From Lactarius indigo (taxonomy: Eukaryota > Basidiomycota > Agaricomycetes > Russulales > Russulaceae), in contig JAFKAC010000005.1 of assembly GCA_025766275.1 (NCBI GenBank), positions 1,798,001 to 1,862,000 of the forward strand: 64,000 bases of DNA, written 5' to 3'. Positions 31,825 through 42,058 of this stretch are shown in pieces. Within the stretch, counting starts at the first letter, position 1; every line of letters starts with the position of its first letter. Below the pieces are notes generated by a model. That model was given only the letters and a program-made list of their open reading frames with translations. It ran no database searches and was not told where the DNA came from. The position numbers and the translations under genes are program-made.

Positions 31825-34800
31825 ATGAATACTGTACAAGTCCATTGTCCCGGGTGCAAGAAGGTTTTCAACCCGCGCGGTTTGTCTCAACACCTTAGCA
31901 GATCTCAGCGTACACACTGCCGTATCGTGCATGCAGCGTTACAAACACCATCGACGTTTCAGACGGCCAGTTCTCTGCGGTTGTCCGCTTCAACTCCAGC
32001 ACCACAGAGCGTACAAGGTGACACTGGTGATGAGCACAATATAGGTATCGTCCAACCATGTGCATGACGGTATCCACTCATGTGTGCTTCAGATACTCTG
32101 CATGCCGTTCACGCCACGCATGACGCCGACACTACCCGAGCGATGGATGTCACGGACGATGGCAGCTTTGTGGATGCTGATACTGCAGGTGCCGACGTGG
32201 CGGATACCGCAGATGCTATGGACGCCGACATCTGGGAAGCACTAGTTCAAGACATCGGCGCTACAGTTGACGCTGATCAAGAACACGCTAGCGGGGTGCA
32301 ATCATCGGTTCCACCCTCATCTGAAACTCTGCGGCCATCAACTCCACCACCAAATTCACCCATACGTGACAGCAACACTACTGGCAGTCAGGCTCAAGTG
32401 ATCGTCGACAGCTTTCCGCATGGTGTCCCAGGCACCCCAATGCCTGATCCGTTTCGCGGTCAATCAGACTATCGGTCCCGTGAAGATGCACTCAATACCT
32501 CAGTCTGGGCTCCCTTTCACTCCCAGTGTGATTGGGAGATTGTGCTTTGGGCTAAGACGCGCAGGCCGACATCGTCAGCTCTGACAGGGCTGCTTCAAAT
32601 TCCCAAGGTATGAACACCGCCCTATTCAATTCACATTTACACTGACACGTCAAGGAAGGTTTCCGACCGGTTAGGACTTTCGTTTAGATCTGCTAAAGAG
32701 CTCGATCGCATCATTGACACTTTACCTGGCCGACCACCATTCGAGTGCGAGGACTTTACCGTTGGAGGTGAAAGACTGTCTTTTTATTTCCGGGATGTAA
32801 TGCAATGTATTCGGTCCCTTTACGGTGACCCCGAATTTGCGCATGAGTTAGCATTTGCGCCAGAGCGCCACTATGCTGATCCCGAGCGCACGTGCCGCAT
32901 CTACAGCGAAATGCATATGGGAGACTGGTGGTGGGCAGTACAGGTGCACACACTTTCTCGAATGAATGCAAATACTTACGCATCGTGGCAACAGACGTCC
33001 CTCGAATCGCAACAGCCTGGTGCAACTGTGGTCCCACTGATACTGTCCTCCGACAAGACGCAGTTGACCCTTTTCCGAGGGAAAGCCGCATATCCCATCT
33101 ACCTCACCATCGGCAACATTCCAAAAGCCATTCGTCGCAAGCCGTCACGTCACGCCCAGCTATTGATCGGCTACATTCCAACCACCAAGCTAGAATGGAT
33201 CACTAATCAGGCAGCTCGCCGCCGCGCTCTAGCAAATCTATTTCACTCTTGCATGCGTAAACTACTAGTCCCAGCCACGCGCTACAGTGAAAGCGGTATC
33301 ATGATGATGAGTGGGGATGGGATTTGGCGCCGGTGCCATCCCATATTCGCCATCTTTGTTGGTGACTATCCCGAACAGGCATTGGTAACGTGCACATACA
33401 ATGGCCGTTGTCCAAAGTGTACAGTCACTCTTGACAGACTAGGTGAATACGCTAGGTTCCCTCCACGCAGCTACAATGAAGCCATCGACACATATCTCTT
33501 GGCGGATGAGGAGGTCCGCACATTCCACGCGGCTTGTCGTGAAGTGGGCCTTAAGCCCGTATTCCATCCATTTTGGGAATCTTTCGCACTCTCTAATATA
33601 TTCATCTCCATCACGCCAGATATCCTGCATCAGCTGCTGCAGGGCGTCATGAAGCACCTGATGGCGTGGCTGAGAAGCGCATTCGGACCAGTCACAATTG
33701 ATGCACGCTGTCGATCATTGCCTCCTAATCATCATATTGCCACATTTGCAAAGGGTATATCAGGTCTTTCTCGCGTCACAGGCTTAGAACACAAGAACTT
33801 GTGCCGAATACTCCTGGGTCTGACTGTTGACCACCCTCTTCCCTCCAGACAAGCACCTTTGCGGCTAATCCGAACTACACGCGCGCTACTCGATTTCCTA
33901 TATCTCGCTCAGCTTCCTTCTCAAACAACTGAAACTCTGCGCCGCCTTGACGATTCCCTGGCTAACTTCCACAGTAATAAATCTATTTTCGTTGATCTGG
34001 GCATTCGCGATCACTTCAACATTCCAAAGGTACACAGTCTCATTCATTACTCATCTTCGATCACGCTATTCGGTACCACGGACAATTACAATACGGAGCA
34101 AACGGAGCGCCTTCACATCGACTTCACAAAGGATGCTTACCGTGCGACAAACCGCAAGAATGAATACCAACAAATGACTGCCTGGCTAGAGCGCCGCGAG
34201 AAGGTGCAACAGTACATTGCCTTCGTTAGACAGTGGCAGGGGGTCGACCAGGAGAACGCGCAAATTTCTCAGCCAAGTGGACCTCCACAGCCCACCACAC
34301 GGCATATAAAGATGACGCTACACCCATCTACAAAGGCAACGTCATTTGATGTCCTTGCTGTGAGGTATGGCGCTGTCGAATTTCAGGATGCGCTCGCCGA
34401 TTTCATCGCTCAGATGAATCACCCCAATGCTTCGGCAGCTAACTTAAGAGCTCTGGCTGCTGACATGCTGATTCCTTTCCGCTCAGTCCCAACATATCAC
34501 AAGATCAAATTCCAGTTGGATGGCCACCCCAAAGTAGTGGATGCAATTCATGTCCGGCCGGAACAAGAGGACTCACGCGGGCGCCGCATACCATCACGCT
34601 TTGACACTGCTCTTGTTCGCAGTAGCTCTCAAAATAGCACAGGTGGAAATAGTGGTAGGTTCCAATTATATCGACGCCCCTGATCAATCTAATTGCTACT
34701 TAGGCTACCGAATAGCGCAAGTCCGTGTTGTCTTTCAGTTACCATATAGGGCAATCCCAGAGGTGTTTCCGTCATTGGACACTGCAGTGGCTGCGCTTCC

Positions 34801-35077
34801 AACTCATCTGGCATATGTCGAATGGTTTTCTACCATTCCTACCATGCCCGATGCCAATCACTTAATGTACAGAGTCTCTCGGTCGATGCACAATGGCCAC
34901 CGGCATGCTAGCATCATTCCGGTCAGCTCTATCATTTCTAGCATACATTTATTTCCTCGTTTTAGTCATTGTACTATACCTCAGGACTGGAACACTTATT
35001 CAGTACTTGAGTTATGTCATACGTTTTATATAAATCCCTTCAGTGACCGAGATACCTACCTTAGATTTTTGTCGTAA
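31825..35077 (+). CDS. Plavaka transposase
   Basis: Transposase of the Plavaka family, which cuts and inserts the element through its inverted repeats. ATG 31825 opens with a zinc-finger-like motif (VHCPGCKKVFNPRGLSQHL, then THC). An intron follows (ending in a TTCAG acceptor near 32090), then an acidic linker, then the conserved body. Diagnostic segments are SLYGDPEFAHELAFAPERHY, MHMGDWWWAVQ, SSDKTQLTLFRGKAAYP, GNIPKAIRRKPSRHAQ, HPIFAIFVGDYPEQ with RCPKC, GLKPVFHPFW, ITPDILHQLLQGVMKHL, LSRVTGLEHKNLCRILLGL, LGIRDHFNIPKVHSLIHY and TERLHIDFTKDAYRATNRK. An intron near 34650-34702 leads to the last exon, ending INPFSDRDTYLRFLS. No stop or frameshift was seen within exons, so the gene looks intact. 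Other introns were inferred near 32050-32090, 32610-32660 and 32944-32996. Confidence 0.9.
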
Positions 35078-35197
35078 TGAACCCTCCATTATATTATCTC
35101 ATAAGCGATTATGTGAACTACTGTCATTACTAGTGATTATCATTAATTACTAGTACGCCACCCGCATTATCCAAATTATAACTAATTTAGCGCGGCA

Positions 35198-35231
35198 TTA
35201 TCTCTCGCTAGCGCGGGAGGTTTTTCCTGAT
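35198..35231 (-). repeat. Right terminal inverted repeat of the Plavaka element
   Basis: Perfect inverted copy of 27831-27864, ending GGTTTTTCCTGAT. It is directly followed by transporter-like sequence (NAVGRLPSGLLAD). Confidence 0.95.
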
Positions 35232-35555
35232 GAATGCTGTCGGTCGCCTACCCAGCGGCCTCCTCGCCGACCATCCCGGCGGCTGCGCCGACGTCGGACG
35301 GCGGACGGGCATGTACCTCACCATCGTCCCACTCGGCGCACTTGCGGGCCCACCGATATCCGGCGCGATCAATTACTCCACGGGTGGGCACATCGCCATT
35401 GGGATCTTCGCCGGTACAGTCGTGACGGCGTCGGTAAAACTTGGGCTCAAATGTGCATTTCGTTTTTCTCTTCAGATTCCTCGGTGATGGTCGGGGTCTT
35501 TCTGCTGGCGCTCTCCCGATATTTCGTGCTGGGCAGATGGAGAGGCAAAGCGTAG
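35232..35555 (+). pseudogene. MFS monocarboxylate-type transporter pseudogene, 3' part
   Basis: The continuation of the gene that ends at 27830. It opens with NAVGRLPSGLLAD, the motif that normally follows the LVSIAN segment in this family, and later has GRRTGMYLTIVPLGALAGPPISGAI, a typical late-TM motif. Between LLADHPGG and GRRTGMY about 45-50 residues expected for the family are missing, so there is an internal deletion independent of the transposon. A probable intron (donor near 35434, TTCAG acceptor near 35475) leads to VMVGVFLLALSRYFVLGRW, but the frame does not match across it. The gene is non-functional. Confidence 0.75.
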
Positions 35556-36433
35556 GTGAGTCTGCACCCAAGGTTTCCGTTACAAGATATACTTCAGTTT
35601 CACAAAAACGTATTGTACGTTGATCGTACGCATCACGGATTACGGATCAGCTCATAGCAGAAAATTAATCCTGGGTCCCCCTGGTTCCGCGTCTTACTTT
35701 TCTGTTTGAATTGAGAAGTGGAAAGGAAGTATCCGATTGAACGACGGCATTTACGCGCAGTTGGACAAGCACCGGGCAAGTGGGTATGAAGGTCACTCCA
35801 CGCCGCGGAAGATAACAAGGGAAGCGGGGAATCGATAAAAGAAAGCTCGAAGATCGGCTTTAGGGCGACGCACTTTCACCTAGAGCTTTTCGAGAACAAG
35901 GACGCCACGCGATGACGCGAATGCTATATAGCTCTACATGCGGATCCGCGACGATACCACAGTACTGTGAATGAGATATGCTTCAGGCCTTCAGGCCTCA
36001 GCGCCCGGCGCTGGAGCCGAAGCCTGAAACTTCAGCTCCGTGTCTACGGTACGGGTCGCTCACTTCGTTCACTTCACTGACCTTCGGCACTCTACAGCTT
36101 GTAAGTTACGGTTGTTCGTACAGCAACATCCGACGTGTGTGGGGCTTGATGAACGTCGCGACCGAATCTCAGTATATGCAATACACGGATTTCACGGGCA
36201 AGAACAAGCGCAGGACCACCTGGATGCTGGCAGGATAGACCCATCAGAGTGTTAGTAGGTGAAAAAATATACATCACGGAGATACAGCATATATGTGCAT
36301 CCTTTAACACGCCCTATACTCCACTGTTAAGGTACCCATTCGCCCTGTTATTTAGATTTAAGACCTGCCTCGCGTGAATCTACCCAGAACCGCCATCACT
36401 CCGATACCATTGACGGCGAAAACACTAGACCCA
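35556..36433. other. Intergenic region, no gene seen
   Basis: About 0.9 kb between the transporter relic and the SDR gene. There are small direct repeats of TTCAGGCC near 35980. No coding signal. Confidence 0.5.
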
Positions 36434-37547
36434 TCAGGCTGTGGAGGGATTGACGGTAGAATAACCTCCGTCCACGACGATTTCCTGGCCATTGGTATAG
36501 CATCCTGCCTTAGACGAAAGATAGATGACTGTCCCAGCGATCTCTCCAGCCCTGCGGGGTAACATCTGGGTCAGGTGACACCGAGAGTCCGGGCTGTTTG
36601 ACATACGAGCCTGCTCGTCCAGCTGGCACGGGGATCAAGCTTTGCGAGACCTTCGCCACGTCTTCAAGACTCGTAATGGCATCGAGCGTGATTTCGGACG
36701 CGTAAACGCCTGGTGCGATGGCGTTGACGCGCACGGGAATGCCTTTAAGGGCGATTTCCGTCGCAAGCATCTTGGTGAGATGCCCCGCCGCCGCCTTCGC
36801 GCTATTATATGCGAACTTTCCTCTGACGGTCACTATCAAGGAACGGAGGCAAGGGCGTACTCACGTGTCTCTGCGCGATCTTCAGAATTCCACTTACGCT
36901 GGTGATGTTGACAACGCTGGACGTGTGGCCTTCGATATCTCGACTGCCCTTGTCTAGCAGACCGAGAAATGCCGTGGTCATGTAATAGATAGAGAACGTG
37001 TTGGTCTTGTAAAGCGTGGACCATGCGTCGGGGCCGTCATCATTGAAAAGTGCGCTTCCGAGTGTCTCAGCATTGGCATTCTGTGGAGCATCTGGATCAT
37101 TGAGGAAATGTGACACAGGGCCTACGATTCCGGCGCTGGGGGATCGGGTGAGTCTGCGGTGCTGCATCGGGCTAAGTGGGCCTACTTGTTCACCAAGATA
37201 TGTAATTTACCGTCCTTTTCTTCGATGACATTCTTCGCCTTGATAATACTGTCGCGATCTGAGACATCAAGGGGTAATCTATTGGTTTAATGAGGGATTA
37301 TCGGTACAGATTAGAGCAGTGGAATCTCAAGTCATACATACGGTATGACAGTTCCTGTTCCCTGAGCTGACCATTCGGCAGCGACTGTGTCTAGGACTTC
37401 CTTACGCCGACCTCCAATGTACACCTTGGCGCCGTTCGCCGCGAGTCCTCTGGCGATCATGAGGCCGATGCCGGTGCCACCACCAGAAACCAGGGCAATG
37501 CGGCCATGGAGATCGAAAACGTTTTGGAGATCAACCGTTGAGGACAT
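36434..37547 (-). CDS. Short-chain dehydrogenase/reductase (SDR)
   Basis: NAD(P)-dependent oxidoreductase of the classical SDR family, 298 aa, substrate unknown. Five exons (37342-37547, 37186-37278, 36865-37135, 36607-36815, 36434-36551) sum to 897 nt. The cofactor motif SGGGTGIG is near residue 20, with a GRRKEV stretch after the second strand. The NNAG motif is formed exactly across the second splice junction. The catalytic Ser sits in VVNITSVSGI and the catalytic Tyr/Lys in FAYNSAKAA. It is followed by VNAIAPGVYASE and the C-terminal GQEIVVDGGY. All active-site residues are present. Start ATG is at 37547-37545. The gene is divergent from PRP24 with only 126 bp between start codons, so the two probably share a promoter region. 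Confidence 0.9.
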
Positions 37548-37673
37548 GGTTTAGGAGGTAGGAGCTGGGAAGGTCAGATACCCACGTCTCATCGTGATAG
37601 TGGATAATGGGATAGAACGTCATGCACGGCCCGTCACGCCACCACCCCTAGCACCTGACCCGCACCCGCAACG
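37548..37673. promoter_or_regulatory. Short bidirectional promoter region (SDR / PRP24)
   Basis: The 126 bp between the divergent start codons of the SDR gene and PRP24 must hold both 5' UTRs and core promoters. No specific motif can be assigned. Confidence 0.5.
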
Positions 37674-40600
37674 ATGGACGAAGAACAAGCCTTGGACGCA
37701 CTCTCAAATGTTATCTCTGCACTCTCAGAAACACCTTTTGACCTATCGCTCCATGCCCAACATATACAACTCGCTGCCGCAGCTGGCATGAATGATCAGG
37801 TGCACGTCGCACGCGAGACGCTCACGACCTACTACGCCTGTGCTGACGACGTGTGGCTGCCTCTCCTTGAGGAGAAAAAGAAGACTGCGAACCTCGATTC
37901 GATAGACGGTGTCCTATCTTTATTGCAGGCATACAAGCTAGCCGAGGATGATTACTTGTGTGCGCGCTCCCTCATCTCCAACCGTGGACTATGCATTGCT
38001 TAACCTGAATAGCCATTCCGATACTTCGCCAGCATATCGACTTTTTGATAGACAGACATGCCCATTTCTCATCATCGAGCACGAATTCCGTCTTGCCAGA
38101 GGACCCATTCTCCAAGGAGTGGACCCGTGAGGCGCTGAACGCTGTTGTTGCACGGGGTGTTGGTCATATGACGCAGGTCAGCCCATTCGTGCATCCCTTA
38201 TGGCTGCCCTCCAACGTCTTTTTTCAGGGTCACTTGCTGTGGGATGCTCTGCGCGATTGGGAGATTGATAACCTCTCAACGGTGTTATCGGATGAGAGGT
38301 GAGCGCTACGTACTACATCGCTCCCCCATCCTCTCAAGGACATGGATTTCTCCCTCAGATCAACTATCATTGTAGAAATTGAAGACGTGTATCTCGAGCG
38401 CCTCCAACAGTGCCATTCTAGTGTGTCGTGTTACCTCCCGACTACATCGTTTCTTCTGACCCTTCATAGCGAACGAGGAGACCTTTCAGTCTTATTCGAC
38501 ATTTACAACGAACTACAAGCCACCACAAGCATACGAAACATTGCTCATAAATGCGTCCAAAATCCGAGGGAAGGCTAAGAAAGCGTATGAGTGGCGCGAA
38601 CCATACGAACTTGCCCTGGTGAGAGACCTTTGTTGTCCATCATTTTACCGAATATCCGTGATTGTATTCACAAAGTCGTCTAGGAACAATCCAAGCATTC
38701 ATTGTACGCTTACCAAAACTACGTTGCCTACGAACTTCGCGCGAAGCAGCCCGATCTCGACATTCTATCAAACATCCATGAACGGGCAATCGCAGAGGCA
38801 GCCAAGCGAAGGGCCGTCGGAGAGGCGGGAGCGGAAGAAGCTTTAAGATTGTGGTGGGGAAGCTACGTTGACACCATGGTGTGTCTTTTAATTGTTCATC
38901 CAATGGTATTTGCCCAAGTCCCATCGCCCTACAGAGACGCAACGACGCGCCGGCGGAGCAACAGCTCTCGTTATTTCGACGCTCTGTAAGGAGTGTACCC
39001 GGTAGTGGCGAACAGTGGGCTAAATATATCTGCTTTTTGGTGGGTGATAGCCATCTTACTCATCTCATCAAATCATTCTGACTTTTTCTCAGGAAATGAA
39101 TAGTGACGTGGTTGACGAAAGCAAAGGAGAGCCTATATCAGGAAAATAATTCGCCCGCGCGTTTGTTGTTATATATTGACAATCTCCCCTTCAGTTCTCT
39201 ATGACAGGGCTTTCGCGACCAAATTGCTTCAAAACGACGTTGAAGGAATGATTTCGCTATTTATGGCTCGTGCTGGGTTCGAACGCCGCATATGCTTTGC
39301 GAGCCTCGAACATGAGCAACCTGCACGGGCGGAATCTGCAATTCCCGAATCTGCTGTGGCTCACCCTTTCCTTGAACCTCAAGACCGCTTATCCGCCCTC
39401 TTGGATATATTGAATGGCGGTATCAAGACTCTACGATCTGGTGATTGCCGGATTCCCGTCTACTTGCATGTAACTGCACGCTGAACGGCTGTTCTAGCGT
39501 CCAATGGCGGTGATTCTCGGTTTCGCCTCGAACGTTTCCTCTTCACACTTGTAAGACTCGTCTACTATAATTAGCACCTGCCTTTGACGATATCACATCA
39601 GCATCACGAGCTCGAGCAGAGCGATGAAGCGACCAAAGTATGGGCCGACACTGCGAAGCACTACAAAACTGCGTATGTCCCTTGGCTTGAGTATACAAGT
39701 GCGCTGGAGTACGCAGCCATGCCGTTTTCTGTTCTGTTCACCTGACTGACGGAATCGGTCAGGCGCCAAGGAGATCACAACGAAGCCAGGAAGGTGTTTA
39801 TGAAAGTAGCCAAATCCCCACTTGACTGGCCAGAAATGCTCTGGGAGGCGTGGCTTTCTTTCGAACATAGCCACGGCTCGGCGAAAGAAGTACAGAACGC
39901 ACTCGACATTGTGGAGCGCGCGAGGACGCAAGTGGAGGCCCGACGCGCCAAGGTGCTACTTTCTTCTCTCAAGCCTCCCTCACTATACTGATGACCACAC
40001 CAAAGGAGGCTGAGAAGGCGGGTTACCAAGCAATGCAGGTCACGGCTCTACCAGAGTCAGCGAACGTACCGGTCTCTGATATGACTGAGACCTCGCAAAG
40101 TGTCGAAGCGCCTATGGACGTAGACGACGAGACGAAAGGGGCAGCAAGCGGCGTGAAGAGAAAGGCGGAAGAAGAGCCCACAGAGGAGATCAAAAAGGCT
40201 CGAGTCGGTGTGTGCACTCGAACTGAGGATTCACGGCAGCTACTCACAGGAGCGTATAGAGCAATCCCATATGCTCAAACGGTTCGCCTGATTTTTGGAG
40301 ACTACCCTAATATATGTACAACTGACATATATGTGATACTGCAGAGACCGGGAGAATTGCACCGTCTTTGTCGGAGACCTCCCAGCAGGGACTACAGACG
40401 ACGACCTGACTCAACTCTTCAAAGATGTCCGCCCCTTTTTATACCTGCGGTGCAGTTCCCTGACAAAACAGCTTAGTGCGGAGTCGTTCGCGAAGTCAAA
40501 ATTACCCAGCTACCAAACACGCTCGTCGCCACTGTCGAGTTCATGTCCCGAGACAGTGTACCCGCGGCTCTTACGAAGGATAAGAAACGAGTACATGATC

Positions 40601-41894
40601 ACGAGATCGGCGTCCATCTCGCGTGGGAGTCGACGCTTTATATAACCAACTTTCCCGAGAGCGCGGACGACGCTTCAATCCGTAAACTCTTTGCCCAGGT
40701 GCGCAGCTGTCTTGAATTAGATCATTGGCAGGTAACTGACATGACGTAGTACGGGCATATTTTCGACGTTCGGTGGCCGAGCAAGAAGTTCAAGAGCACG
40801 AGGAGATTCTGCTATGTTCAGTATACGTCTCCAGTACGTTATTTTTCTTCAGGTGTTGACGACATTAATCCTCGTGCCGTACAGACTGCAGCTAAACTGG
40901 CATTGGAGCTGCACGGTCGGGAGCTCGAACCGGGTCACAATCTGAATGTATACATATCTAATCCCGAGCGAAGAAAGGAGCGAACCGACGCAGATGCAAA
41001 TGCTCGAGAAGTATACGTTGCTGGGCTAAGCAAGTTCGTGACCAAAGACGATCTAGCAAAGCTGTTCCGGACCGTATGTTTTTGATTATGTCAATGGTCT
41101 TCGCTGATAGATGTCAGTATGGCCCTGTGAAAGAAGTCCGGATGGCTCTAAACACCGATAACCTTTCGAAGGGTTTTGCTTTTATTGAGTTCGAAGAAGA
41201 GGTGGGACTTTGGTCGAGTCTCGCACTTGTGGTCGAATACTTACTCTCGATCCCCATGCAGAAAGATGCCGTAAAGGCTCTTGCAGCAAATAATTATGAA
41301 CTCAAGAAGCGCAGGATCGCAGTCACACTGTCCGATACTCGTGTACGTTCTCAGAAACGGTGAGTACTTATTTTTAATCCTCCAAGACCGAGATCTGATC
41401 TGCGCAACCGCCATGTCAGTGAGACCGAGAGCGGATTCGGTAAAAAAGCGGATGCACGAAGCCGGTCGTTGCGTATCCGCGATCTCCCCGACGGTACCCA
41501 AGAGGGCCTACTCCAACAAACCGTCGAAAAATTTGCACCAGTGAACCGCGTAGAGGTGTTTGTCGACAAGCACGAAGCAATAGTCGAATTCCAATCGCAG
41601 GCCGATGCTGCACGGTTACTGCTAAGCCCTGAGCCCTTCGACTTCAATAGCGTGCAACTACGGTTTTCAGAAGCCGAGGACGTTTCTGCAAAACCGCGCA
41701 ACACTTTAGCGGCTAGGGGTGGGGCGTTCATTCCGCGCAATGCTGCGTCGAGACCTCGTGCCGGATTGGGCCGAGCACGAAATCCCCCTCCAGCAACCCT
41801 ACCTGCAGGCTCACAGATGCCCGTTGATGATGGTGCGCCGGGTAAGGGAAAGGCGCAGGATGATTTCAGAAAGATGCTGCTAGGTGGGAAGTAG
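37674..41894 (+). CDS. PRP24: PRP24/SART3-type U6 snRNP assembly factor
   Basis: RNA-binding protein that anneals U4 and U6 snRNAs and recycles U6 snRNP for splicing. ATG 37674 (MDEEQALDALSNVISAL) begins a long N-terminal region of HAT (half-TPR) type repeats, seen as aromatic-rich helices such as LLWDALRDWEID, AWLSFEHSHGS and the AVGEAGAEEALRLWW segment. A basic linker (GVKRKAEEEPTEEIKKARVG) follows. Then come RRMs: NCTVFVGDLPAG, TLYITNFPES with RFCYVQY, REVYVAGLSKF with KGFAFIEF, and a last degenerate one starting RSLRIRDLPDGT. The C-terminus ends DDFRKMLLGGK, the Lsm-binding motif typical of Prp24/SART3 (xFRKMLLxx), with stop TAG at 41892-41894. There are many short introns; each RRM junction I joined keeps the family sequence. 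Exons in the HAT half are less certain. Confidence 0.9.
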
Positions 41895-42058
41895 TGTGTC
41901 GATGTTTGTTGTATATATCTATCGTGCTTGTAATGGCAGTGCCCGCGGAAGTGCGGACCGAGCGCCGGATGAGCGCCTCGCGCAACCATATCACAAGCAA
42001 CATCCCCTTGAACACTTTATTGTACTACTCTCCATCAATCATCCTGGATCCAGAACTT

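Larger units (their letters stand above)
27831..35231. mobile_element. Plavaka-type DNA transposon, 7.4 kb, apparently complete
   Basis: A class II element bounded by 34-bp perfect terminal inverted repeats (27831-27864 and 35198-35231). It carries two divergent genes: a DUF6532 gene (minus, 28349-30603) and a Plavaka transposase gene (plus, 31825-35077). An array of about 118-bp repeats fills the 1.2 kb between their start codons. Both ends have AT-rich subterminal DNA with repeated GATAATC-like motifs. The two flanks belong to one transporter pseudogene, which proves insertion. If the outermost AT dinucleotides are target duplications, the element is 27833-35229. No longer target-site duplication is evident. 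Both genes look intact, so the copy may be young. Confidence 0.9.

Noticed and set aside
27831..35231. KDZ-type transposon with TET/JBP passenger
   Set aside because: Transposase motifs fit Plavaka rather than KDZ, and no TET/JBP dioxygenase motif was seen in the second gene.
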